Assembly: GCA_023105745.1 (NCBI GenBank) | Contig: JALGQZ010000009.1 | Span: forward strand, 46,901,967 to 46,965,966 | DNA: 64,000 bases | Reading direction: 5' to 3' | Origin: Austropuccinia psidii | Taxonomy: Eukaryota; Basidiomycota; Pucciniomycetes; Pucciniales; Sphaerophragmiaceae | Shown here: positions 34,238 through 48,733 of the stretch, in pieces | How positions within the stretch are numbered: position 1 is the first letter of the stretch | Layout of the letters: each line of letters starts with the position of its first letter | The notes under the pieces: generated by a model | Told to the model about the DNA's origin: nothing | Seen by the model: only the letters and a program-made list of their open reading frames with translations | The model's database searches: none | Program-made: the position numbers and the translations under genes

Positions 34238-36226
34238 TGTAAGGTTTGACTATGAAACAATAAGTAAAAAATTACTAATTTATTACTTATTGTACTCTGA
34301 ATGTCCTTATAATTGAAATAAATAAGATTCAAATAATAATAATAATAAAGAAATATTATTATTATGGCGTAAAAATATTATATTATTAAATAAATATAAT
34401 AATATAATTAATATTATATAAAATTATAATATTAAAAATAATATATTAATATATTATAAAACTCTTTATTATTGTTACCAACTAATAATAAAGGCGTAAA
34501 AAATTGTTTTTTATAAATAAAAAACAATTAATAACAATACTATTACCAATATTACAGTTATATATTAATTAAGAACTATTAAGAGTAATAATGAGAGAGA
34601 AATTATTATAATAAGATGAAATAACCTACTTTTAACACTTCAAATAATAATTTTGAAATATTTTACGCCAAAAGAATATAATACAACTTTTTCAAATTGT
34701 ATTTACAATAAAAATAAAGAAAATTTACTAAAATTCTTGATTTTACGTGGAAATGAGTTTATAGAGAGATTTATGACAAAAACAATTAAAGAATTGATTT
34801 AATCACACAAAAGTGGTGATTAATAATAAGATGGTCCTTGGTCTTTAATAATATAAGATTTTATATATAAAGAATAAAGAAATTACCTTTTATTTAATTG
34901 ATTTAATGTTTTTGATGCGTCTGAGGGGAAAATAGAGTGAAAAGAGCTCTATTTATAGTAAATACCTCCCTCCTAGAGTCCAACAGGCTTCTAGTAGAGG
35001 TGTACTGATCATATCCACTGGAATTGATCAATATTTTAAGGTTTGAGGGTGATTACATCATGATCAAACCATCTTACATCATTATTACACCATTATTTAA
35101 AGTTATCACTATAACTTTACATTTGATGACATCAGAGGCTTGGCAGAACCCCAAATTTCGTGGATTTTATTAGTATTAATCATAAACTAATAGTATTCAC
35201 CAATTTTATCACTCTTATGACTGTTAAACTTAATTTCAGGTTACAGTATGTGATCATAACTGCTCAATTTAAGCTCAAACTTTGATCTTCAATAACTTTT
35301 AAGATTTACACGCTACAGCAATTCAGAGAGTGAATTCTGATAGCCTGGCATAACCTTATTATTCTGCCAAGAGCTTTTCATTACATCATCAAAACTCTAA
35401 TTTTGATGATTTTTCTTGTAACTCATCTTTTCTGTCGAAATTCAATATTTTAAACTTTAAACCTTGATTTCAGGGGGTTATACCCTGAATTTAATAATAA
35501 AAATTGCATCATTCTTCACGAATGAGCTAGTAGAATCCAACTGTATACTTTTTTTAAGTTTGGACCACTTTCACAACAAAGTGGTCAACAGCTCTGTTGA
35601 TTTTTATCAATATTTCATCATAGGTTTTAACCTTGTTTATAATTTGTAAAATAAAGTTCATATCTGTGTTCGTACAGTAATTACGTGGTAACTTTATTTT
35701 TGGTTCATCATTCTATCATGTATAGTTTAGAAGATATTAGCTATGATCCTTGAATATATGCGTTGACCAAAAAAGTGCATATATTCAGGATAATTCCTTA
35801 AGTATTGACTTTGGAAATTAGCTTATTAGTTGTTTTATGTGTGAACTTTCGTGGGGAATCCACTGGTACAATTTATTTTACATTTTGTTTCATTGGTTTC
35901 TGAGATAAATAGGATTTTATGGTTTTTATAAGGTATTATACCTTATAATTCATTAAATATTGACTTTACAGATATGCCATAAAAATGGTATATGTGTATT
36001 TTTCCATGAGGAATCCAATGGTATAATTTATTTTACATGTTGATTCATTGGTTTTTAAGTTAAACCAATTTTTGTACCAATTTATGGTATTTTTTGTATA
36101 TTTAAGTAATTATTTTTAATGTATAATTATTCTAAGTGATTTTAGTATAATTATATTAAAGGTATAATTATTCTTAATCTTTTTTGTGACCTTATTGGGT
36201 ATGTGGTCATATCTCAAAGGCTCACA
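34238..36226 (-). repeat. El-4 5' LTR
   Basis: This 1989-bp LTR has the same ends as 15497-17521. A minus-strand TATAAAT is at 34951-34957. A candidate splice donor (TTAAAA followed by GTAGGT) starts its intron at 34629; an alternative GGTAAT donor lies nearer the TATA box. The short ORF at 35464 is non-coding. Confidence 0.9.
34951..34957 (-). promoter_or_regulatory. TATA box of El-4 5' LTR
   Basis: ACTATAAATAGAGC reads on the minus strand and is conserved in El-3 (37070-37076) and El-6 (40221-40227). It is followed by a pyrimidine-rich CTATTTT/CTGTTTTCCCCTCAG stretch. Confidence 0.6.
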
Positions 36227-36231
36227 TAAGG

Positions 36232-37811
36232 AATTAACCTGAATATATGCACTTTTTTGGTCAATGCATATATTCAAGGATTTTAGCTAATATCTCTTGA
36301 ATTATACATGATAGAGTGATGAACCAAAAATAAAGTCATCACGTAATTACTGTAGGAGCAAAGATATGAAGTTTATTTCACAAGTGATAAACAAGGTTAA
36401 AATCTGTAAGGAATTATTGATTAAAATCAACAGAGCTGTTGACCACTTTGTTGTGAAAGTGGTCCAAACTTAAAAATAAGTAGACAGTTGGATTCTACTA
36501 GTTCATTTGTGAACAATGATGTTTTTTTATTATAGTATTCAAGGTATAACCCCTTGAAATCATAGTTTGAAGTTTAAAATATTAAATTTCAACAGAAAAG
36601 ATGAGTTACAAGAAAAATCATCAGAAATAGAGTTTTGATGATGTAATGAAATTCTCTTGGAAGCATAATGAGGTTATGCCAAGCTATCAGAATTCACTCT
36701 CTGAATTGCTGTAGCGTGTAAATCTTAAAAGTTATTGAAGATCAAAGTTTGAGCTTAAATTGAGCAGTTATGATCACATACTGTAACCTTAAATTAAGTT
36801 TAACAGTCATAAGAGTGATAAAATTGGTGAATACTATTAGTTTATGATTAAAACTAATAAAATCCACAAAATTTGGGGTTCTGCCAAGCCTTTGACATCA
36901 TCAAACTTAGAGTTATAGTGATAACTCTAAATAATGGCGTAATAGTGATGTAATGAGGTTTGATCATGATGTAATCATCACCAAACCTTAAACTATTAAT
37001 CAATTCCAGTGGATATTATCAGTACACGTCTACTAGAAGCCTGTTGGACTCTATGAGGGAGGTATTTACTATAAATAGAGCCCTTTCTGCTCTGTTTTCC
37101 CCTCAGACACATCAAAAACATTAAATAAATACAAACAAAAAGGTAATATCTTTATTCTTTATATATAAAAAATTTATATTATTAAAGATCAAAGTTCATC
37201 TTTATTATAATCATCAATTGTGACGTGATTAAACCATTTGTTTAACTGTTTTTGTTAAAAATCTCTCTAAAATCCCATTTCCACGTAAAAATCAAGAATA
37301 TTTGTAATTTCTCTATTTTTTATTGTAAATACAATTTGGATAAGTTGTATTTATATTATTTAGCGTAAAATATCTCAAAATTATTATATTAAGTATTAAA
37401 AGTAGGTTATTTTCTCTTATTATAATAATTTTCTCTCTATTATTCTTTTCATAATTCTTTAATTAATATAAATAGTATTTATATTAATTTATAACTTTAA
37501 TATTAGTAATATTATTTTTATTAATTGTTTTTTATTAATAAAAAACAATTTTTTACGCCTTTATTATTTGTTTGTAACAATAATAAAGTGCTTTGAATAT
37601 ACTAATTATTTTATATTAATATATTTATTTTATTATATTATATTTTATAATATAAATTATATTATTATATTTTATTAATAATATAGTTATTTTTACGCCA
37701 TAATTATAATAACTCTTTATTATTATAATTATTTCATTTATAAGGACATTCATAGTACAATAAGTAAAATATTAGTAATTTTTACTTATTGTTTCATAGT
37801 CAAACCTTACA
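36232..37811 (+). repeat. El-3 5' LTR, second part
   Basis: This continues 15109-15496 after El-4 and its second TAAGG. It carries TATAAAT at 37070-37076 and a candidate donor at 37402, and ends CCTTACA at 37811. The uninterrupted equivalent is 58284-59838. Confidence 0.88.
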
Positions 37812-38951
37812 TTTGGGGGCCTGGCCATAATATTTACTCTAAATGACCTTTAAAAAGATTCTAATTGGGTTTATGCAATAATAAATTATACTTATAATCA
37901 TAAAATTATATAATAATTTGATATTTATTGATTTTAAAAGCTATTGAGGCATTTGGAAAGCAATTGTACTGTCTTACATGTGGTTTTTCACATCCTTAGA
38001 CTTGCAAAAACTTTCTTTGAGTGACTCTAGTGATTAAAAAAGATATTTCATAAATTACAAATAATTTTATATTATAAATTAATTTTATAAAAAGAATCAT
38101 GCTCATTTTTATTTTATTCTTTAAAAATAAAAACATTAAAAAATAATAAAAATATTAAAAACCAATAAAAAAGTTATTTTATTCTTTTTAATTTCATTTC
38201 TTTAATTATTTTCATTTCTTTTTTCCATAAAAAAAAAAAAAGATATAAAAGCAATTTTATGTGGAAAATTGCCATATCTTACCAAAAAGAACACTTTTAT
38301 ATAAAAGACTTATATTTATTTGTCTTTTTTAGTGTTTAAAGACAACCCAACAGAGGATAACCAAACCACTGTTGAAAGATTGGTGGAAGAAACTTGTCAA
38401 AGTTCTCCAACACCAATAATTACCAAAAGAAAGAAAACCAAGAAATTGGACTTTGCAGGACCCACCATTCAGGACTCTGAAGGTGAGTACCTCATTTATA
38501 AATTGCCATAAGAAATTTCCTGTTCTGAAATCCTCTTATTTCTTATTTTTCTTATAATATGACTACCAGAAGAGGCTCCCAATACTCCATCCAATCAGAT
38601 GGAGCTGGACTCAGAGGTAGAATTTATTCCTCAAAAGGGAAAAGGAAGGGAAATATCCCCAGTGGAACAGAATCCACACAAGGAAGTGCCTTATCCCAAA
38701 GGCAAGTCCCAGAAATGCCAATGATATCTGAACCTGAATTGGAACTAAGTATGAGTGACTCAAACAGGTACAAATCACATTCAGAGGGCTCAAATAGACA
38801 TTTACATGAGCCAATACAAACAGTACTACACAGTGTACAAGGACAAAGATTGGGAAATGTTGCCTCAAATACACCTAGGAGTGATGAACTCCTGGCACAT
38901 CCTGAAAAAGCTCCTCAAAGAGGAGGAACTAGTGAGATACTCCAATGGATG
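37812..38951 (+). pseudogene. El-3 leader and 5' part of upstream ORF/gag, cut by El-6
   Basis: The primer site is at 37814-37831. Predicted exon 2 is 38333-38482 (150 bases, the same length as in El-4) and intron 2 is 38483-38569, with exon 3 from 38570. The conserved upstream-ORF frame is open from 38755 to the El-6 junction at 38951; the Gag-type frame with ATG at 38559 overlaps it. El-6 interrupts both after an Asn-Gly/Gln-Trp-Met codon run; GGATG (38947-38951) would be its target site, but no second copy is found. Confidence 0.7.
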
Positions 38952-41751
38952 TGTGAGCCTTTGAGATATAACCACATACGCAATAAGGTCACAAAAAAGA
39001 TTGAGAATAATTATACCTTTAATATAATTATATTAAAATTACTTAGAATAATTATACATTAAAAATAATTACTTAAATATACAAAAAATACCATAAATTG
39101 GTACAAAAATTGGTTTAACTTAAAAACCAATGAATCAACATGTAAAATGAATTATACCATTGGATTCCTCATGGAAAAATACACATATACCATTTTTATG
39201 GCATATCTGTAAAGTCAATATTTAATGAATTATAAGGTATAAAACCTTATAAAAACCATAAATCCCTATTTATCTCAGGAGCTAATGAGACAACATGTGA
39301 AATAAATTGTACCAGTGAATTCTTCACAAAACTCAACACATAAAACAATTAATAAGCTAATTTCCAAAGTCAATACTTAAGGAATTATCCTGAATATATG
39401 CACTTTTTTGGTCAACGCATATATTCAAGGATCATAGCTAATATCTTCTAAACTATACATGATAGAATGATGAACCAAAAATAAAGTTACCACGTAATTA
39501 CTGTACGAACACAGATATGAACTTTATTTTACAAATTATAAACAAGGTTAAAACCTATGATGAAATATTGATAACAATCAACAGAGCTGTTGACCACTTT
39601 GTTGTGAAAGTGGTCCAAACTTAAAAAAAGTATACAGTTGGATTCTACTAGTTCATTTGTGAATAATGATGTAATTTGTATTATGAAATTCAGGGTATAA
39701 CCCCCTGAAATCAAGGTTTGAAGTTTAAAATATTGAATTTCGACAGAAAAGATGAGTTACAAGGAAAATCATCAAAATTAGAGTTTTGATGATGTAATGA
39801 AAAGCTCTTGGCAGAATAATAAGGTTATGCCAGGCTATCAGAATTCACTCTCTTAATTGCTGTAGCGTGTAAATCTTAAAAGGTATTGAAGATCAAAGTT
39901 TGAGCTTAAATTGAGCAGTTATGATCACATACTGTAACCTTAAATTAAGTTTAACAGTCATAAGAGTGATAAAATTGGTGAATACTATTAGTTTATGATT
40001 AATACTAATAAAATCCACGAAATTTGGGGTTCTGCCAAGCCTCTGATGTCATCAAACTTAAAGTTATAGTGATAACTTTAAATAATGGTGTAATAATGAT
40101 GTAAGATGGTTTGATCATGATGTAATCACCCTCAAACCTTAAAATATTGATCAATTCCAGTGGATATGATCAGTACACGTCTACTAGAAGCCTGTTGGAC
40201 TCTAGGAGGGAGGTATTTACTATAAATAGAGCTCTTTTCACTCTATTTTCCCCTCAGGCGCATCAAAAACATTAAATCAATTAAATAAAAGGTAATTTCT
40301 TTATTCTTTATATATAAAAGCATTATATTATTAAAGACAAAAGACCACCTTGCTATAATCATCTATTTTGACGTGATTAAATCATTTATTTAATTGTTTT
40401 TGTTATAAATCTCTCTAAAACTCATTTCCACGTAAAAATCCAGAATAATTTGTAATTTTCTTTATTTTTATTGTAAATACAATTTGAAAAAGTTTTATTT
40501 ATATTTTTGGGCGTAAAATACTTCAAAATTATTATATTAAGTGTTAAAAGTAGGTTATTTTCTCTTTTTATAATAATTTCTCTATTATTACTCTTTTAAT
40601 AATTCTTTAATTAATATAAATAGTATTTATATTAATTCAGAACTTTAATATTAGTAATATTATTGTTATTAATTGTTTTTTATCAATAAAAAACAATTTT
40701 TTATGCCTTTATTATTTGTTGGTAACAATAATAAAGAGCTTTTTAATATATTAATTATTTTATATTAATATATTATTTTATTATATTATATTTTCATAAT
40801 ATAAATTATATTATTATATTTATTTAATAATATAATTATTTTACGCCATAATAATAATAATTATTTATTATTATTATATTTTTGAATCTTATTTATTCAA
40901 TTTATAAGGACATTCAGAGTACAATAAGTAATAAATTAGTAATTTTTTACTTATTGTTTCATAGTCAAACCTTACATTTGGGGGCCTGGCCGTGATATTT
41001 ACTTAAAAGACCTTTAAAAAGATTCTATTTTGGTTTATCCAATAATAAATTATATTTATAATCATAAAATTATATAATAATTTTATATTTTATTGATTTT
41101 AAAAGCTATTGAGGCATTTGGAAAGCAATTGTACTGTCTTATACGTGGTTTTTCACATCCTTAGACTTGCAAGAACTTTCTTTGAGTGACTCTAGTGATT
41201 AAAAGATATATTTTATAAATTAAAAATAATTTTATTATAATTTAATTTTACAAGAATCATATTCATTTTTTATTTTATTCTTTAAAAATAAAAAAAATAT
41301 ATAAAAAATATTAAAAACCAATAAAAAAAGTTATTTTTATTCATTTTTATTCATTTCTTTATTTATTTCAATTTTTTAAAGATATAAAAGCAATTTCTAC
41401 GTGGAAAATTGCCATATCTTGCCAAAAATAACACTTCTTATAAAAAGACTTATATTTATTTGCCTTTTTTAGTGTTTGAAGATAACCCAACAGAAGACAA
41501 CCAAGCTACTGTTGAGAGGTTGGTGGAAGAAACTTGTCAAAGTTCTTCAACACCAGTTATCACCAAAGAAAGAAAGCTAAAAAATTAGACTTTCCAGGAC
41601 CCACCATTCAAGACTCTGAAGGTGAGCACCTCTTTTATAATTGCCATAAAAGAATTTTATTCTAAAATACTTTTATTTTTTCTCATTCTTTAATTATGAC
41701 TACCAGAAGAGGTTCCCAATACTCCATCCAATCAGATGGAGCTGCACTCAG
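38952..41751 (+). mobile_element. El-6: 5' LTR and leader of a second El-4-type element
   Basis: The LTR at 38952-40976 (2025 bp, TGTGAGCC..CCTTACA) matches the El-4 variant rather than the El-3 variant. TATAAAT is at 40221-40227, a candidate donor at 40550, and the primer site at 40979-40996. Exon 2 is 41473-41621, one base shorter than in El-3/El-4, so it is frameshifted. Exon 3 runs from 41707 until El-7 interrupts at 41752. The element resumes at 52041. Its own right LTR is missing. Confidence 0.8.
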
Positions 41752-43672
41752 TGTAAGATGTGACTATGAAACTGATGATAATATTACTATTAATCAACAG
41801 TACTATGTCTGTTCTTATGAAATATAATAATAAAAATTATTATAACCACAATTAAATAATTATAAAATTATTTCTTTCACGTGTTATACACTACTAGTGA
41901 TTATAACAGTGAGCAGTAATTGTCTACAAGAATCAATTACAAGAAGAATTTAATAATAAAAACTTCTTTTATTAAAATAATAAAATTATTTTAATATATA
42001 ATTATCTTTTACAAGAATAATTATAAAGATAATTCTTGAAGAAAACTATTACTAGAGAAAAACTTTAAGAATTAAAGATAAATGACTCACTAATACTCCA
42101 AAGAACTTATTGATAGATAAGAGTAGAGAAATTTGACGTGGAATTGTGGATTTAAGGGATCAAAAGGATTTATAACAGTATTACAACAATATATAGTTGG
42201 ATTCTTTGATTTCACGTCTTTCTGATTGATTCTGAAAGATTTAAAACACTTAAGAATAGCTGTAACTAATACTTACTTGTTGGTAATAATGATTTAATAA
42301 ATTGATAAGATGATTCCTGGAAAAAACAGCAAGAGGAGGCCTCTTTTAAGTCAACAACAGCTCACAGAGGCGTGCCATGGAGCAAACTGAAAAACCAGTG
42401 AGTGAGAAAACAATAAACCTTTTTGGATTATTGATTGCATCATCAGTTGTCACGTAAGATTATCATAATTACTTAATTGATGCTTTTACGTGACTACCAA
42501 CCCCAATATGGTTAAGAATAAAAGGAGTAACACTTGTAAATCTTCTTTTATCTTAAAATAATCATTGATTTCTCAAAGTTATCAATGTTATTGCCAATTT
42601 CATCACAGGTTGTAATTACTGTGAATTTTTGAAGATTCAGTGTTTCACGTAGAATAACCAAAAATGGACTGTAAGTAAAACTTTTAATTTTACTAGTAAA
42701 ACTGTAATTCTTTGTGGTTGTACCATAGATAATACAGTTCTCCTTTAGTCCTGAAAGTTTCAGAAGGATTCATTAAGAATTTTATTTTTAATGAATTTTT
42801 GAAGTTTTTACCTCATTTCTACGTAGAATTGCAAATAGCAGTGTTTTGCTGGTTGCTATGAGGTAAATCAATGAATATGGGTCCCAAAAGGGTTTTAATT
42901 ACTCTTTTGGGGTTTATCCATGGAAAGTCATTAGTAATTGACATGGTTACAGGAGTGTAAGTAGCTCATTACCTCCTTGGCATATCAAAATAGCAGGTTA
43001 TTTGCTATTTTCTGGTGTTTTACAGTAGTTGTAACTTGGTAACCAAGTTCCCAAAGAGTTTTAGTTTACCAATTGGGCCAAGATGAGCCATGGATCCATG
43101 CTCTGGAGCTATCCACGCCTCTGAGGCCTCAGAAGTTGGGTACCCTGGCTCTCTTTGATGTCTTTTGTCCCCCTTGCTTATTTTTTACGTCAAAATAGTA
43201 ATTTAAGCTTAAAGTGAGATATCCACTATGGGTGTACCAAAAGTCCATGTAAGAATACCATGATATTAAGTGCTCAAAACATGCATAACACTATTCTTAG
43301 TGTATATGTAACATGGGATTTCTCACTTTCCCATTATTTTGGCTAAAAATCAAGAAAAACAAAAAATTTCACAGATCTTTTATGTGGTATTAATGATGTG
43401 GTATTGAAGTATTTTCCATTTTACCACCTTAAATACTTAAATTGAGCTTATTCACTCTATGAAGCGACCCTAGATGAATTTTTGTGTAGAATCCAAATCT
43501 GGTCTTAAATCCATGGATTTACTTACTCAATAAAAAGTTATTCATCTTTTCTGAAATTGAAAATGATGAATTTTGGATATATGCATGACTTATGAGTTTT
43601 GCATAATTCAAAATTTCTTTTTAAGATAATTGTGGCCTATTTGGGTATGTAAAATATACCTCAAGGCTCATA
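41752..43672 (-). repeat. El-7 3' LTR
   Basis: It begins TGTAAGATGTGACTATG and ends GGCTCATA, where the partner has CACA. The polypurine tract (plus-strand TTCCCTCCCACC) abuts it at 43673-43684. No gene lies inside. Confidence 0.93.
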
Positions 43673-43812
43673 TTCCCTCCCACCAAAAAATAAAATTGTA
43701 CTACAATTTTATTAGTGATAAAAGAATAAGGCCCCAAAGGGGGTTAATGTCCACTGTCCAACCTCTTCACATTACTCAGATCAAGTAATTTAAAGCACAT
43801 TTATAGACATAT

Positions 43813-46800
43813 TCAGGCTTGTGGCCTCCTTTCATGTCTAAATCTTCTCAAGAGTTTATCTGAGTCAGGTATTTCTGATTCTGCCATCCATTCATCTTCA
43901 TGTACTGGATTTCTATATCTGACAAGATATTCTCTTTGATTTTTACCCCTAAGTCTCCTTTCTTTAATGACTTTCTTTATCTTTTTGTCTTCATTCTGTT
44001 CCACAAGTGGTACAGTTAAAGTAGTTGGGTTCCTTAAAGGAAACAATTCTTTATCAGCTGGTTGATAAGGCTTTATCAAGCTGACTGGAAATGTGGGGTG
44101 TTTATTTTCCAATTCACCACTCAATTCCACTTGAATTGCATTGGTTCCATGTAAAGCAACAATAACAAAAGGTCCTACATAAGAATCTTTAAGTTTCTTT
44201 GGGCCTTTGATATTATGAAAATTCAAGGTTGAAACTAAAACTAAGTCCCCTACTTTGAAGTCTGGTACTTTATGACTCTTGTCCCACTTCTGTTTTGCAT
44301 AATCAGAAGCATCATCCATACTTTGTTTTGCATGATGTTTTACTTTATCAAGCATTATCTTGAAGCTGGAAGCTTTAGGATGAATGTCAATCAAGTCTTT
44401 CCTCAGTGTGTCTGCTGGGAGTCTTGGATTCCATCCTTTCTCTAACATAGCAGGAGTTTGTCCTGTGGAAGAATGGACTGATGTCTTGTATGCCAATTCT
44501 AATGCAGGTATCAGAGTGCACCAGTCATGGGTAAAGCCATCTGAGTCTTTGAATTCTAATCCATAAGCACAGAATCTCCTGATCATGTCTTCTAAAGTTT
44601 GAATCATCCTCTCTGCTAGCCCATCTGTTTGAGGGTGATATGCTGTAGAGAATGATAACTTAGTCCCAAACAATCTATGAAGATTGGTCCAAAGTGCAGA
44701 TGTGAATTTGGGATCTCTGTCACTTATGATATTCTTAAATAATCCTGTATTAGAAATAACTCTACTCCATAAAAGAAGAGCTGTATCCATAGCAGTGTCA
44801 TCTTTATGACATGGTAAGAATATGGGAGTTTTGCTATATCTGTCTACAATGACTAAGCAAGCATTATAACTTTTGTCACCACTTAGAGGAAGTGCTGTGA
44901 CCCAATCCATGTGAACAACTTCCCAAGGGGATTTTGGTTCTTGAATATGGATCATCAATCCAAATTTCTTGCCTGTACTCCTGTTTGCTTTCTGGCATCT
45001 ATCACAGGTATGGCAATACTCAATGGTTTCTTTTCTCCAAGATGGCCACCATGCACAGTTCTTCACTTTTTCAAGTGTTCTGTCTTCTGATAGGTGTCCA
45101 GAGTAAATGCTATCATGGCATTCATGAAGAATGGTATTGATAAGCAATCTACTACACAGTGTAATCACACAAGAATGTTTTTTTCTATGGTAAATAATCC
45201 CATCAAACAAGTGAAATCTTCCTTCAGAATAGGAATTTTTCCAAACTTCATCTAGTGCATTAACCAAAGATGTGTCTTTGCAGTCTTTATCCAATAAAGA
45301 AGTCAAGATATGGCAATTCTTGTCTTGTTTATAAGACTCTCTGACCTCTTCAAAGAATTCAGTCCCAATATCAGTTATGTTAATTCCTTCAATTGGAATC
45401 TGTGGTTCAGCTTCCAAAGGTACATAAGCTGGGTTATCAGGAGTGTTGGCTAAAGCCCATCTACTAAGTCCATCAGCATTTTTGTGAATGTTTCCTGCTT
45501 TATGAACTATAGTCATGTTTCCTCTATATTCTTGAATGGCTATTTGCCATCTCAACATATGTCTGTTGGGATTTTTCATGTTAAGAAGTGATTTTACAGC
45601 ATTACAGTCAGTTATTACTTCAAAACCACTGCCATCAAGGTAATAGTGTAATTTCTCAAGTGCCCATACCAAACATAAGCACTCCATTTGGCTTGCACCA
45701 TATCTGGCTTCTGTTGGTTTGATTTGTCTTGAGATATAACAAACTGGTCCTTCTGTAGGTTTGTCATCAATAAGTTGGACTTGATGTAGGGCTTCCCCTA
45801 ATCCATCTCCACATGCATCAATGTACAATTTAAAAGGAATATTCCAGTCAGGCATGAGGAGTAAAGGTGCTTCTGTAAGGGCTTTCTTTATCTTCTCATA
45901 AGCTTTAATTCTTTCCTGTGTCATCTCAAATACAGTCTGTTGATCACAGATTCTATAGAGTGACTTGGCTAGAATTGCAAAATCTTTCAAGTGTTGCCTA
46001 TAGTAACTAGCAAATCCAAGAAAAGACATCATTTCTTTTTTATTCTGGGGTATTGGCTTAAGTACCACTGCTGCCACTTTATTCTTGTCAATACCCAAGC
46101 TCAAACCAGAAACAACATGTCCTAATGCTTTGAGTTCTTCAAAACCAAAATTGCATTTCTTAAGTGAAATTTTCATGTTCACTTCTGCAACTTTATGAAG
46201 TACTTTTGCAAGTCTTTCAAGGTGCAAAGACCATGAGTCAGAACATATAATAATATCATCAATATAAATGATAAGCCATTCTTCAGACAATTCTGTGGGG
46301 AAGATGGTATTCATCATTCTTTGATAATGAGATGGAGCATTTTTAATGCCAAATGGCATTCTAAGATACTCATAAATACCACAGTGAGTGATAATTCTAA
46401 GTAATTTCCTAGCTTTAGGCGTCAAAACATTTTGATGGAAGCCTTTTAATGCATCCATTGATGTTATATACTTGGCTTTAGACAATTGAGTCAAGGTTTC
46501 TTGGATTCTAGGGATTGGATACCCATCTGGAACTGTGTAGGTATTCAAAGCTCTAAAATCTCCAACCATTCTTGACTTATCATTATGCCATGCAATAATA
46601 ACAGGTGTTGTCACTTCAACTTCCTCATTATGGCCTACTTTCCTTAGCACACCAAGTTGGATCAACTCTTGGATATGTTTTTCCAAGGCTTCTCTAGCTC
46701 TGGGACTGGCTGGATAAGCTGGTCTTCTAAGTACTGGAGGATATGGTCTATCAATATTAGGAGTAATATCAATTTCATGTCCTCTTATAGCACCTAATGG

Positions 46801-48618
46801 TTCATTATCAGATGCAAATGCATTATTGTATGTATATAATACATCAATAAGTTCATTCCTCATCTTTGGTGACAATTATGGATTAATTTGTGCTTCAACA
46901 AGTTGTTTAGACACAAATTCATCTTTGTTAGTATCTTTGACAGAAGATACTACAGATATCTGTTTTGGCATATTGGAGAAAGCAAATTTTTGCCTTTTGT
47001 TATCTCCAATTGTCAAATATCTGTCTTTATGGTTATTTATATCAATACCATAAATATTCAAGTAATCATTTCCAAGAATGATGGGCTGAGATGTGCAATT
47101 ATCCATTACTACAATCTCAGTTTTCATTCTTACACTTCCTGCTGGATGTGGGAATACAATATTAGTGTCCAATATGCCCAAGGGGTACATATTGTTACTG
47201 GCACTACTGAATTGTACACCTTCTATTGGTAATAGATGGTTTTTCCATTCAGGAAGTATAATTTGGAGATAATCTTTGCCTACACAAGTACAAAATGCCC
47301 CTGTATCCAAATTAACTTTGGCTTCAATATCACTCATCAGAACTGATGTGATACAGGATGCTCCAGCAGTATAACCCTTTCCTTTAGCAGGTTTTGTTTT
47401 ACACATTCTGGCATCTTGGATATTGATCAGGTTGCAGCAATCCTCACTGTACTGTGGCAAGTGGGTATGGACTTCTGTGACCTCAAAGAAAGCTGAAATG
47501 TTTTCAATGGGATAGTCCTCCACTGGTGTATCTTCAGAGACTGCAGAATCTTGCTCAGACTCTTCTTTCTCTTCAGTACATTGAATTTCCTCAATGACTT
47601 GAACTTCATTGATCTTTGTCTTCTTAGGGCAAGTGTTGGCTAAATGTGAAGTACTTCCACATTTATGACACTTCAAGACAGGTCTTTCTGGTCTTCTTTC
47701 CTCTCTAGGAATCTTTGAGACTATTTTGGACTCTATTGGGTTTCTAATCCAAGTCTTACCAATTCTTTTTCTGGTAATGATATCTTCCATAGCATTAATG
47801 TAGTCCTCTGTTGAACAGGGTTCCACACATCTGCTTTTGATAGCATGTTCCAGTTCTCCTCCACACTTTCTTAATATTTTCATATTAATCATAGTATCAG
47901 ACATATCTGGGTGTAAAGCAGATAATCTGTCTTTTTGTTTGAAGAACCAAGTAAGTGGTTTGTCTTTTTCTGAGTTCAAAATGGCACTTTCAAAAGCATT
48001 CTCCATTTTAAACCTCCAAGAATTATTGGCCCATTTGGTAATCACTTCAGATTTCCACCAAGACCAGTCATGTCTTCCATGATCTATTCTCATTTTGTAA
48101 TACCATTTCTTTGCAGTCTTGGTAAACAAACAATGTAATTTCCCTACTAAGATTTCATCAGGTATATTAAAGTCTTCTTGCAACATATCAATAGTCCTGA
48201 TGAATTCAATATGGTTGTATTCTCCTTCACCAGAGAATGTTGGCCATTCTTCTAATTTTGGAATATCCTTTGCATAAATAACATTTTCTCCTAAGAATGG
48301 AGTCAAACTCTCCTTAACAGAAATTTTTTCTTCAGTCAAAGGTGTAGAATTTCTTGGCATATGTGGTTCATGATTCTTATGAATTTGCTCCACACTTGCA
48401 ATTATTTCATGCTTTAATTTCTGCCTCTCACTGTCACTTTTTGCTAAATGTATAGCAAATTGATTGGTGTTTTTAACTATTTGTAAGACATGGTCTTCAA
48501 GAGTTTTAAGTCTATCATTTACTTTAAAAATGGAAGGATCCTCTGTGTTATTATTTTGACATTGGTGCTCAATTCTATCACAAGCATTGCTAATTGACTC
48601 AAGGGTGACAGTTGTCAA
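43813..48618 (-). pseudogene. pol: El-7 gag-pol, one nonsense codon
   Basis: A single minus-strand frame extends upstream of 48618 (a TTG codon, not a proven start) to 43813 and is interrupted only by TAA at 46876-46878, between protease and RT. Domains: Gag Trp-Pro-Thr-Phe near 48240; zinc knuckle C-X2-C-X4-H-X4-C near 47670-47630; protease Asp-Thr-Gly near 47300; RT Tyr-Ile-Asp-Asp near 46260; RNase H from about 45820; integrase zinc domain about 45120-45000 and D,D-35-E core about 44910-44600; chromodomain-like tail about 43950-43830. Near the right end the Gag frame is the third frame relative to the two upstream frames, both of which stop near 48735. Gag must therefore be reached by its own start, a frameshift or splicing. 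Confidence 0.9.
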
Positions 48619-48733
48619 TTGATGCCATTCAGAATGTTGTTTGTCACTTTTCTTTAAATCATTGATGTCTAATGTAATTTGCTTTAACTTTGACTCAAGT
48701 TTGCCAATTTCTACACTAATACTTCTATGTACA

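Larger units (their letters stand above)
15497..36226 (-). mobile_element. El-4: near-intact Ty3/Gypsy element carrying El-5
   Basis: LTRs at 15497-17521 and 34238-36226 start TGTAAGGTTTGACTATG and end GGCTCACA on the plus strand. The 5-bp duplication TAAGG (15492-15496, 36227-36231) proves insertion into the LTR of El-3. Gag-Pol reads minus from 33518, is interrupted by El-5 between 31797 and 21716, and ends at 17640. Removing El-5 and one copy of its target duplication leaves a continuous frame of 1933 codons with no stop. A primer site follows the 5' LTR and a polypurine tract precedes the 3' LTR. Before El-5 arrived this copy may have been functional. Confidence 0.93.
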
